A stretch of 5,871 nucleotides of DNA from CAYLOP01 sp964385305 (GCA_964385305.1 CAYLOP010000179.1:1-5871); one strand, 5' to 3'. Shown: positions 1 through 5,871, counted from the stretch's first letter. The notes: generated by a model from the sequence alone, not told the origin. Program-made: numbers and translations.

Positions 1-17
1 GTGGGATTTGAACGCCT

Positions 18-1442
18 TTGTCAGTCACTGTCTGTCTCTCAGACAGGCACATAAACGGCGTGACATCGGACTACCTCAGTTGGGCTAATCCCCAGGGTTT
101 GGAGTACATCGATGGAAGACTGTTCGTGATCAGCAAGACGTCGTGGAATGTAGGTCCGCTCCATCCACCTTGCCCGAAAGGAAAACCCTCCGCGACGCCA
201 ACTGCTACATCCACGGCAACGCCGACGGACACGCCCACGACGACCGCTTCATCGACGTACACACCGACACCTTCAGCAACCAATACACCGACCTATTCTG
301 CGACATCCACCGCAACATCAACCGAGACACCCACATCGACCGCCACGGCTAGTGCTACGTCAACCAGCACGCCAACCGAAACTGCAACTGCTACTGCGAC
401 GCCTACCGATACATCTACGCCAACTGCTACAGATACTGCGACCCCAACAGATATACCAACTCCTACCGCGACCGCTACGGAAACATCTTCTCCTACTTCC
501 ACCGCCACACCAACTGAAACGCCGACACCGACGCCAGAGCCAATCATTACGCACTGTGGGACGATCAGCAGCGATGAGACTTGGTCCGGTGCTTCCATTC
601 ATGTGATAACCTGCAATGTAACCGTATCGACCGGCGTAATGCTCACAGTTAATAATGGGGCGATCGTTAAGTTCTACCCTTCGACTTCATTGACTGTTCA
701 AGGAACGCTAATCGCCAATGGGACTGAGACCGATCCCATTTATTTCACTTCTTACAAAGATGATAGTGTCGGTGGGGACACCAATGGTGACGGTGATGCT
801 TCTGTTCCAACCCCGGGGGATTGGGAATCGATCTTTATATCCATCTCCGGCATGGCCAACATTGACCACACAGTCATTCGCTATGGGGGGAATAACGATT
901 ACGGCATAGATTCCATCCTCTATGTTGACGGTGGGCAACTCACTCTCACCAATTCCACCGTCGCTTATTCCGCGGAGTATGGTGTGTATACGGTGAGGGC
1001 TGAGACACCTCTCATCACCAACTCGACCATCACCAACAACAGTTACACGGGCATCCACATCGATAGCGACACTTCCTCAGACACCACCATAACACTTACC
1101 CCCACTTTGAAAGACAATTTCTTTAGTGGCAATGGTTCTTATCCGATTGCAATTCACTTCCATGAAGGCGGTGAGCATACATTTACTGGTGACAGCGTTA
1201 TCTCGGGGAATACCGGATCAGACAACCGATACAATGGCATCTACATGAGCGGAAGCTTCAGTGGTGTCACCACACTCGTGGCTAATTTGTTCGAGAGCCG
1301 CATCACGATCGGTATCCTTGAATGTTTCAATAGCCTGATCCAGGCAGCCAAGGCCAGGGCAAGGGGATACCGAACAAATCGAAATCTCATCACCATGGCT
1401 TATCTCATCGCTGGCAAACTTGAATATAATTTACCCGCATGA
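18..1442 (+). CDS. Thr/Pro-linker + beta-helix surface-type protein, broken, fused to an ISL3 transposase tail
   Basis: The 474-codon open frame has three parts. Residues 1-56 include a propeller-like stretch (NPQGLEYIDGRLFVIS, 24-39) and no signal peptide. Residues 57-175 are a Thr/Pro/Ala/Ser linker. Residues 176-424 are right-handed beta-helix-like, with repeated short strands and Asn/Gly turns and a DTNGDGD loop at 254-260 that resembles a calcium-binding loop. Proteins with this architecture are usually exported and bind or process extracellular polymers; no catalytic motif is visible here. From residue 425 the sequence changes to an ISL3 transposase C-terminus, so the natural C-terminus is lost. 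The start is doubtful: an in-frame TGA lies at 9-11, only TTG (18) and GTG (60) are available early, and the first in-frame ATG is at residue 208. The real gene probably began upstream and is disrupted at both ends. Expression of the chimera is not supported. Confidence 0.6.
   Translation: MSVTVCLSDRHINGVTSDYLSWANPQGLEYIDGRLFVISKTSWNVGPLHPPCPKGKPSATPTATSTATPTDTPTTTASSTYTPTPSATNTPTYSATSTATSTETPTSTATASATSTSTPTETATATATPTDTSTPTATDTATPTDIPTPTATATETSSPTSTATPTETPTPTPEPIITHCGTISSDETWSGASIHVITCNVTVSTGVMLTVNNGAIVKFYPSTSLTVQGTLIANGTETDPIYFTSYKDDSVGGDTNGDGDASVPTPGDWESIFISISGMANIDHTVIRYGGNNDYGIDSILYVDGGQLTLTNSTVAYSAEYGVYTVRAETPLITNSTITNNSYTGIHIDSDTSSDTTITLTPTLKDNFFSGNGSYPIAIHFHEGGEHTFTGDSVISGNTGSDNRYNGIYMSGSFSGVTTLVANLFESRITIGILECFNSLIQAAKARARGYRTNRNLITMAYLIAGKLEYNLPA
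28..46. repeat. Perfect 7-bp inverted repeat with 5-nt loop
   Basis: CTGTCTG at 28-34 and its exact complement CAGACAG at 40-46 flank TCTCT. No T-run follows on either strand, so it is not a typical intrinsic terminator. It lies inside the first codons of the open frame that starts at 18, which adds to doubt about that start. Its function is unknown and it may be chance. Confidence 0.4.
186..542 (+). repeat. Degenerate Thr/Pro low-complexity coding repeat (linker)
   Basis: About 119 codons encode almost only Thr, Pro, Ala and Ser with scattered Asp and Glu, in irregular units such as TATPT, TETPT and TDTPT. The codons vary (ACC, ACG, ACT, ACA), so the repeat is conserved as protein more than as DNA. 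Linkers like this usually hold an extracellular domain away from the cell envelope and are often glycosylated; that role is inferred from the family type. The composition keeps several other frames open on both strands, and those are shadows. Confidence 0.85.
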
Positions 1443-1456
1443 ATCAGCGAGGAACC
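1290..1456 (+). mobile_element. ISL3-family insertion sequence remnant (transposase C-terminus plus candidate right end)
   Basis: Residues 425-474 of the chimeric frame match the conserved C-terminal end of ISL3-type transposases: FESRITIGILE, then FNSLIQAAKARARGYR, then NLITMAYLIAGKL. In intact members the first part normally reads TNG-LEG-N; here it is TIGILECFN, so two conserved positions have changed. The Glu of this motif is thought to be the last residue of the DDE triad; both Asp residues and the rest of the protein are missing. Beyond the TGA stop, about 1434-1456 (ending GCGAGGAACC) resembles the right terminal inverted repeat of some ISL3 elements, but no left end is present to pair with it. 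The element cannot move by itself. Family assignment is from recalled motifs, not a search. Confidence 0.75.
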
Positions 1457-1485
1457 AGTATTGTTAGTCTGGAATAAATAGAGTT

Positions 1486-2496
1486 TCAGTCTATGATATG
1501 AGGCATGACCTCTTCGGCAAAGATTTGCATCTGATCCAGCAACTCGTCAACAGTGTCCGCGCAGAAATATGTACCACAGAGGTGCTTGACACCCGCCTCC
1601 TCGAACCGCTTGGCCTTTTCAATGATGTCTTCGGCGGTCCCAATCAGATTGACTTCCTCTAATTTAGCGCCTGCTTGATCTTTAAGGGTAGAAGTCCTCA
1701 ATGAAACAAGGTGGTTATACATCTGACTATTTTGGAAGCGTTCGATTGCAGCTTCGTAGGTCTTACCCACATATGTAATCATCTGGGGGGCTACATCTAT
1801 CTTATCAAAGTCTCGTCCATTTTCTGCGATTATTTCCCGGAATTGCACCACGCGCTCGCGCATTTGCTCTACTGGTATCCCTGCTGGCATCCATCCATCG
1901 GCGTAGAGGGCAGCTCGGCGGGATGCACTACGGCTATTGCCACCGATATATAAAGGTAGCGGCTTCTGGAGCGGCTTGGGGAACATCTCGACATCTTCAA
2001 AGTGGTAATATTTCCCTTTCCAGCTCGCAACGCGCTCCTCGAAGAGCAATTTCATCGCTTGGACGCTCTCTTCCACTAACTCTCCACGATGTACTTTCCA
2101 AGTCGGATTTAGGGCTTCAAACTCCTCACGGTAGGCTCCTACACCAAAACCAAGCATGAACCGCCCTTTACTGAAATGATCGAGCGTAGCTACCTGTTTA
2201 GCGACAATGACAATGTCACGACGCATGGGGGTAATGAGCATGCCCGTGCCGAAGCGTAGGGATTCTGTCTTAGCGGCAAGGTATGAGTAGGTAATCAGGG
2301 GCTCATAGAAGTTAGGGGCGGTAGAGAACTCCTCACGCACATACTGCTGCGTGGTCATGTGGTCATTGCCCCAAACTGAGTGATAGCCAAGGGATTCCGC
2401 ATGTTGGGCAATCTGAAGGATTTGCGTCGGTGAGGCAAAGGGTACTGGGTACATCATGCCTTCCATGCATGTTGGCAATCCCGCGCTTACTTTCAT
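1486..2496 (-). CDS. Luciferase-like (LLM class) flavin-dependent oxidoreductase, probably F420-dependent
   Basis: This complete 336-residue protein has the (beta/alpha)8 luciferase-like fold signature. The N-terminal motif GYHSVWGNDH lies at about 37-46. The core LRFGTGMLITP is followed by ATLDHFSKGRFMLGFGVG at 103-120. Then come PKPLQKPLPLYIGGNS (173-188), ALYADGWMP (196-204) and a C-terminal GTAEDIIEKAKRFEEAGV segment. This pattern fits the group often annotated as F420-dependent TIGR03619-type enzymes, which act in the cytoplasm on unknown substrates; F420 rather than FMN is an inference. A longer frame exists from a TTG at 2511, but that stretch (KGGT) is the ribosome binding site itself, so the ATG at 2496 is chosen. 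The gene converges with the beta-helix/ISL3 frame, 43 bp apart, and follows the cysteine-synthase-like gene after a 250-bp gap, so it probably has its own promoter. No lesion is seen. Confidence 0.9.
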   Translation of the reverse strand: MKVSAGLPTCMEGMMYPVPFASPTQILQIAQHAESLGYHSVWGNDHMTTQQYVREEFSTAPNFYEPLITYSYLAAKTESLRFGTGMLITPMRRDIVIVAKQVATLDHFSKGRFMLGFGVGAYREEFEALNPTWKVHRGELVEESVQAMKLLFEERVASWKGKYYHFEDVEMFPKPLQKPLPLYIGGNSRSASRRAALYADGWMPAGIPVEQMRERVVQFREIIAENGRDFDKIDVAPQMITYVGKTYEAAIERFQNSQMYNHLVSLRTSTLKDQAGAKLEEVNLIGTAEDIIEKAKRFEEAGVKHLCGTYFCADTVDELLDQMQIFAEEVMPHIID

Positions 2497-2500
2497 TGTT

Positions 2501-2508
2501 CCACCTTT
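2501..2508 (-). promoter_or_regulatory. Ribosome binding site of the LLM oxidoreductase
   Basis: On the minus strand AAAGGTGG is followed by AACA and then ATG AAA GTA. The spacing of about 4-5 nt and the purine-rich core decide for the ATG at 2496 over the in-frame TTG at 2511. Confidence 0.7.
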
Positions 2509-2538
2509 CAAATGGCCCGGATTATCAAAATTCGAAGG

Positions 2539-2664
2539 TCATTGAAGTGTTCGTGGATCTACAGCGTTCCCGCTCTCAGATGAAATCAATGCTCTTTCCA
2601 CAACCGCCAGTGCCGCTAGATCTTCATGTGCGCCAGCTCTCGGGATGGATGTGCCCGGTTGTGT
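2539..2664 (-). pseudogene. Possible C-terminal remnant of a Gfo/Idh/MocA-type oxidoreductase
   Basis: In the gap between the two intact minus-strand genes, a 41-codon frame is open from just after a TGA (2665-2667) to a TGA at 2539-2541. It has no ATG and no ribosome binding site. Its middle reads HEDLAALAVVERALISSESG, which resembles the usual end of Gfo/Idh/MocA family proteins, where an 'EDxxxALAVVEAAxxSAxTG' helix precedes a short final strand. If so, the remaining ~90 % of the gene is gone. The match is short and from memory; it could be a chance open frame. Confidence 0.25.
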
Positions 2665-2685
2665 TCATCGAAATTCTGAGCCGCA

Positions 2686-2745
2686 TAACGAATACATTGA
2701 CACATAATTTAGCTCAATGCACTTGCAAACAGCAATAATTCGTTA
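2686..2745. repeat. Imperfect 13/14-bp inverted repeat around a 33-nt loop
   Basis: TAACGAATACATTG at 2686-2699 pairs with CAATAATTCGTTA at 2733-2745. Eight outer pairs are perfect, then one base is unpaired, then five more pairs follow. It ends one base after the TAG stop of the cysteine-synthase-like gene (2747) in transcription order, so in that mRNA the hairpin would form right behind the stop codon. It is AT-rich and has no trailing U-run, so it is not a standard intrinsic terminator; a 3'-end-protecting hairpin, a protein-binding palindrome or the relic of a small mobile element are alternatives. Confidence 0.55.
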
Positions 2746-2746
2746 C

Positions 2747-3814
2747 CTAGACTACGAAGACATCGTCTGGGTACTCTCCAAGATACCTATCCCTTCTATC
2801 TACGATAACGGTTACAACATTCTCATCTTGCTTCATCCTTTCAGCTATTTTCAAAGCTACGAACACATTCGCACCTGATGACATACCACAATAGATTCCC
2901 TCTTCCCTACACAACCTGTTGGCCATATTCCTTGCGTCTTCGTCGCTTACTTGGAAAAATTCGTCAGGATAGTCCATTTCTATCATCTCTTCAATAATTG
3001 ATTTTTCTGTCTGCCATTTCTTTAGTCCCATCCAGTCTATCAATCGCTGATTCATCTTTGATATTCCAAACTCACCCTTCTTTGCTTCAGTTTTCTTCAA
3101 TTTCATATACGATTCACTTCCGACGGGTACAATCCCGAAGGTAGAGGGTCTTATACCCTTTTCTTTAAATGCCAATGCAACCCCCAACAATGTTGCACCC
3201 GAGCCTACCGCGCATACCCAAGCGTCAATTTTCCCATCTAATTGATCATATATCTCATAGCCCATGCTCATTTGACCGATATAGTTATACTTGTTGTATA
3301 TCTGATCCACCCATACAACATTGGGGTTTTCCATTTCCAAGTCATTCATGTGAACCTTGCCTGCTATGACCCATGCAAGATCTTGCTCCTCCTTTGGGAT
3401 TTGCTTCATTATGTCTTCAGACATGAAATCAGACGGGGGCCGACATGCACAGACATCAGGCCCGTAAGCTTCTGTAATCTTTAGTCTTGTGCTCTCTCCG
3501 CGAAGCAGAGGCTTGTACATACATAACTTCGCCTTGTGACCCTTCACTGCACAAACAAATGCTAAAGCTGGAGCGGTATTGCCTGCAGAAGCATCGCATA
3601 CGACTCCACCTGGTTCCAACGTCTTCTTGTTCCACGTGAGCCCCTTTTCTGCTGCCTCAACCATTGAAAGGGCCATCCTATCCTTATAACTTCCACTTGG
3701 ATTTAGGAATTCGAGTTTGACAAAAACGTTTGCCTTCACGTCTTTAGCTACTTTATTCAATTTTAAGAGAGGCGTGTTTCCTATCAGTTCCAACATGCTG
3801 TCAACATATTTCAT
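2747..3814 (-). CDS. Divergent cysteine-synthase-family PLP-dependent enzyme
   Basis: This 355-residue cytoplasmic protein belongs to fold-type II PLP enzymes of the cysteine synthase / cystathionine beta-synthase family. The N-terminus LELIGNTPLLKL (8-19) is typical. NPSGSYKDR (38-46) carries the Schiff-base lysine, K44. The substrate loop reads SAGNTA (76-81) where O-acetylserine sulfhydrylases have TSGNTG. GSGAT (204-208) is the phosphate loop, and GMSSGA (310-315) is near the PLP ring. The C-terminus has DRRDRYLGEYPDD in place of the usual SGERYLS-like segment, and DQIYNKYNYIGQ replaces the usual DQFxNPxNxxAH. It is about 30-45 residues longer than typical CysK. It could make cysteine, but these changes allow another beta-replacement or lyase substrate. 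Hand counts of two 60-base blocks give 43 % and 40 % GC, below the flanking genes. The ATG at 3814 has a strong ribosome binding site. A decayed relative lies just upstream. No lesions are seen. Confidence 0.85.
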   Translation of the reverse strand: MKYVDSMLELIGNTPLLKLNKVAKDVKANVFVKLEFLNPSGSYKDRMALSMVEAAEKGLTWNKKTLEPGGVVCDASAGNTAPALAFVCAVKGHKAKLCMYKPLLRGESTRLKITEAYGPDVCACRPPSDFMSEDIMKQIPKEEQDLAWVIAGKVHMNDLEMENPNVVWVDQIYNKYNYIGQMSMGYEIYDQLDGKIDAWVCAVGSGATLLGVALAFKEKGIRPSTFGIVPVGSESYMKLKKTEAKKGEFGISKMNQRLIDWMGLKKWQTEKSIIEEMIEMDYPDEFFQVSDEDARNMANRLCREEGIYCGMSSGANVFVALKIAERMKQDENVVTVIVDRRDRYLGEYPDDVFVV

Positions 3815-3821
3815 TCTAAAT

Positions 3822-3829
3822 CTCTCCTT
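3822..3829 (-). promoter_or_regulatory. Ribosome binding site of the cysteine-synthase-like gene
   Basis: AAGGAGAG lies 7 nt upstream of the ATG at 3814 on the minus strand. It is the strongest Shine-Dalgarno sequence in the window. It contrasts with the neighbouring pseudogene, which has none, and supports active translation of this gene. The rest of the 128-bp gap up to 3942 shows no convincing promoter or terminator. Confidence 0.75.
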
Positions 3830-3942
3830 AATGCTCTTCCCTATTACGAATGAAGGTCACAGAATCACAGAGAGGAAAGCCTAAGCATTTGCATCTTCTC
3901 ACCGAAATAGAAAAAATATAGAACCCTCGATTCTTTATGCCC

Positions 3943-4929
3943 TTACGTTGTGCACGTCTCATCATCCAGATAGCCGCGACCGCTATCTGACAACACAGTG
4001 ACGATCCGCTTGCCCGGCCCCAATCCCTCTACAATGTGTATTCCAGCCAACACATTCGATCCGGAGGAAATTCCTCTGATGCTTCCTTACATTTACGCTA
4101 TTTCATGGGCATAGCGGATCGCTTCTTCATCGGTGATATCAATCACCCTGTCTACCAAACCGCTCGCCCAGATATCAGGGATGATGCCGTCTGGAATACC
4201 GGGAATGAGCGGATAATTTTCAGGTGCCCCCATCATCCGTGATCCGGCGAACTCAACGCCAACAACCTTAATGACTGTGTCATGCCCTTTTTACGCCTGA
4301 GCCACACCTAATAATGTGTCACCTATACCAACTGAAGCTAGGAAAACATCCATTTTGCCATCGGTTTGCTCCAGGATCTCCCTGGCCATCCGCTCGCGAT
4401 GAGCGGCCGCGTTGAATGGGTTTAAGGGCTAGCAAGCACACCATGTGTCATCGAGCTTGTGCTCGAGACCGTGGCAGATCATGCGGCTCGTCAGCTCGAT
4501 GTGATTACCATGCACACTACTGTCATCACCGAGAGACGCATTTTCCTCTTCCTCATAGGCTTCGGCATCGAGCGGCTCTAACTCCGCCTCAAAGGCCAGA
4601 ATGATGGGCATGCTTGAGGGGTTCGCCGTTTGGGTGGGGGTATAGGCGACATACTTGCGACCTTTAACTGCTGAGATGAAAGCCAGTTCACTGCCGGTGC
4701 TGCCAGTTGCTTCAACAATGATCGTATTCTCTGTGAGCTTCCCTCCTTTTTGGGCAGAATCGATCATCAATTTGGTTATACAGTCCTTAATGCTGCTACT
4801 GGTGTTCATGAACTCTGGTTTGACAAGGATCTCACAGCCAGTCTCCTTGCCTACTCGATGCAAGCGTACAAGTGTGATCTCACCAATTAAATCCCGCATG
4901 CTGTCGGCAATCTTGATATCATGTTTCAT
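3943..4929 (-). pseudogene. Cysteine synthase pseudogene, full length, four internal stops
   Basis: Translating the minus strand from ATG 4929 to TAA 3945-3943 gives exactly 329 codons in one frame, the normal length of CysK/CysM. Family landmarks appear in order: DLIGEITLVRLHRV (13-26), NTSSSIKDC with lysine 48, EATGSTG (substrate loop), SVGIGDTLLGVAQA (phosphate loop), GISSGSN and LSDSGRGYLD near the end. The frame is interrupted by TAG at codon 167 (4429-4431) and TAA at codons 213 (4291-4293), 279 (4093-4095) and 281 (4087-4089). Key motifs are also damaged: NTP has become EIT, NPSGS has become NTSSS, the substrate loop is one residue short and has lost its Asn, and GTGGT has become GIGDT. 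There is no Shine-Dalgarno sequence before 4929. Only codons 1-166 could be translated from the annotated start, and that piece would lack most of the PLP site. Two sampled 60-base blocks give 57 % and 53 % GC. It was probably once a normal O-acetylserine sulfhydrylase. Confidence 0.9.
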
Positions 4930-4995
4930 AGGAGCATAGTCATCACAACTCGTACAAGCTAACCGTCATTCCATATGGGAAGAGAAATAGTGGGC

Positions 4996-5871
4996 TTACT
5001 GCACCAGCTCATCAACTATCGGCTTGACAGTTTTGGCGAACTCTCGAATCGTTTCCTGCGTGCTACCACCCTCAGGGGGATGGGGCAGGAAGGTGATATT
5101 TTCGATACCCATTCGGGCAACATCAGCGACCTTATGTGCCACCTCATCGGGTGTGCCAGCCCAGCAAAACTTATCGACAAATTCGTCTGGGATGAGGTGC
5201 GCATTGGGGGCCAGCAGATTGTAATCGCGTTTAGCAATGATGGCCTCCAGTTCAGCTGGGACCTTCAGGCCAACGCGATGCACAAATTCGCGATCCGGAT
5301 AGCTTGTCCATAGAAAAACGCCGACCATAGGCTTAACCGCATCATAGGCCGCACGCCGGTCGTGCGAGATGCAGGCATCGACACGCGAAATGATTGTAAT
5401 GTCATGAATGCTGCGGCTGGCCTTCCGGGCGCCGCGCTCGATCATCGAAAACGCATGCTGGAGGCCAACTGGCTCGGCATAGGTGGCGATCATCACAGAG
5501 TCAGCCACTTCACCACCGGTTTGCAGCACAAGGTTGCCCCTAGTAGCAACAGTGACCGGGATATCCGCGCGCGCTTTGATGTTTAAACATCCATCGTGGC
5601 AATGGAGCACCTTTCCGTGGTAATCGACCGTCTCACCGCGCCACAGGGCACGGATGATCTCAACAGCCTCTTTAATTGCCACGGCAGGTTTAATCCGTTG
5701 GATCCCCATGACCGGAAAGCCAGTTCCGCCCGCCCCTATGCCGAGGATGGCGCGTCCACCTGAAATCTCGTCCAGGGTTGCGACAGCCATCGCTGTCAGG
5801 GCGGGGTGGTGAGAATAGGGGTCGGCGACGAATGTACCGATCTTGACGGCTGATGTATGCTCAGCCACAAC
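4996..5871 (-). CDS. Luciferase-like (LLM class) flavin/F420 oxidoreductase, N-terminus outside window
   Basis: The frame is open to the window edge, so the GTG at 5868 is probably internal. About 50-60 N-terminal residues typical of the family are missing. The visible 291 codons begin at the core strand and carry ATLDEISGGRAILGIGAG, then VATRGNLVLQTGGEVADSV, the counterpart of the family's 'GGRGPKMLxLAGEIADG' segment, and WAGTPDEVAHKVADVARMG followed by NITFLP near the end. This fits Mer-like enzymes (F420-dependent methylene-tetrahydromethanopterin reductase family) rather than bacterial luciferase; many such bacterial proteins have unknown substrates. It belongs to a different subgroup from the oxidoreductase at 1486-2496. 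Two sampled 60-base blocks give 68 % and 63 % GC, the highest in the window. It ends 66 bp before the cysteine synthase pseudogene on the same strand, a spacing compatible with past co-transcription. Confidence 0.85.
   Translation of the reverse strand, partial: VVAEHTSAVKIGTFVADPYSHHPALTAMAVATLDEISGGRAILGIGAGGTGFPVMGIQRIKPAVAIKEAVEIIRALWRGETVDYHGKVLHCHDGCLNIKARADIPVTVATRGNLVLQTGGEVADSVMIATYAEPVGLQHAFSMIERGARKASRSIHDITIISRVDACISHDRRAAYDAVKPMVGVFLWTSYPDREFVHRVGLKVPAELEAIIAKRDYNLLAPNAHLIPDEFVDKFCWAGTPDEVAHKVADVARMGIENITFLPHPPEGGSTQETIREFAKTVKPIVDELVQ

Noticed and set aside
293..598. Open minus-strand frame coding Val/Gly-rich protein opposite the Thr/Pro linker
   Set aside because: It is the antisense of repeated Thr codons (GT-rich complement gives Val/Gly) with no ribosome binding site; a composition shadow.
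1443..1485. Bidirectional terminator between the convergent frames
   Set aside because: Only a 4-bp CCAG/CTGG stem with a loop of about 10 nt and no T-run is visible; too weak.
2700..2735. Minus-strand promoter such as TTGAGC - 17 nt - TATTCG or TTGCAA - 16 nt - TATGTG
   Set aside because: Both pairs match the sigma-70 consensus poorly, and AT-rich sequence gives such hits by chance.
2686..2745. Integron attC site, given the 60-bp size and the TAAC...GTTA ends
   Set aside because: The outer boxes do not fit the RYYYAAC / GTTRRRY pattern well, pairing is continuous instead of two boxes with a spacer, and no integrase or cassette array is present.
3857..3872. Tandem TCACAGAA/TCACAGAG octamers upstream of the PLP gene
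   Set aside because: Only two imperfect copies, with no dyad symmetry and no known operator match; probably chance.
4036..4242. Plus-strand open frame in the pseudogene region
   Set aside because: The minus strand here carries the recognisable C-terminal half of the cysteine synthase relic; the plus frame has no family features.
3943..4929. Stop-codon readthrough or recoding (for example pyrrolysine at TAG) in the cysteine synthase relic
   Set aside because: Three of four stops are TAA, nearby intact genes end in TAA and TAG, and conserved active-site residues are also lost.

Overview
The window looks like a piece of chromosome from a free-living bacterium of about 50 % GC, shaped by gene decay and mobile DNA. 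A Chloroflexota (Anaerolineae-like) host is a reasonable but unproven guess. It rests on the long Thr/Pro 'TPTATPT' linker joined to a right-handed beta-helix domain, and on two luciferase-like flavin (probably F420) oxidoreductases, both common in that phylum. No rRNA, tRNA, CRISPR array or complete mobile element is visible.

Layout. Positions 18-1442 (+) hold an open frame that is a chimera: the 3' part of a secreted or surface-type protein (Thr/Pro linker, then beta-helix) runs at about position 1290 directly into the last ~50 codons of an ISL3-family transposase, with a candidate right end of that IS just beyond. Everything else is on the minus strand. Read 5' to 3' on that strand the order is: a partial luciferase-like oxidoreductase (5871-4996, N-terminus outside the window); a cysteine-synthase-family pseudogene (4929-3943) with four internal stop codons in one unbroken frame; an intact but divergent, AT-richer cysteine-synthase-family gene (3814-2747); a 250-bp gap with a long imperfect inverted repeat and a possible Gfo/Idh/MocA gene remnant; and a complete luciferase-like oxidoreductase (2496-1486).

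How the genes may work together. The minus-strand order is oxidoreductase, dead PLP enzyme, live PLP enzyme, oxidoreductase. The intact PLP gene has a different base composition from its neighbours and lies beside a decayed relative, so it may be an acquired replacement; its altered substrate loop suggests it may not be an ordinary O-acetylserine sulfhydrylase. Whether the oxidoreductases and the PLP enzyme share a pathway cannot be decided from this window. I see no clear-cut new multi-gene system. The most informative points are the in-frame pseudogene, the divergent PLP enzyme beside it, and the beta-helix/ISL3 junction.
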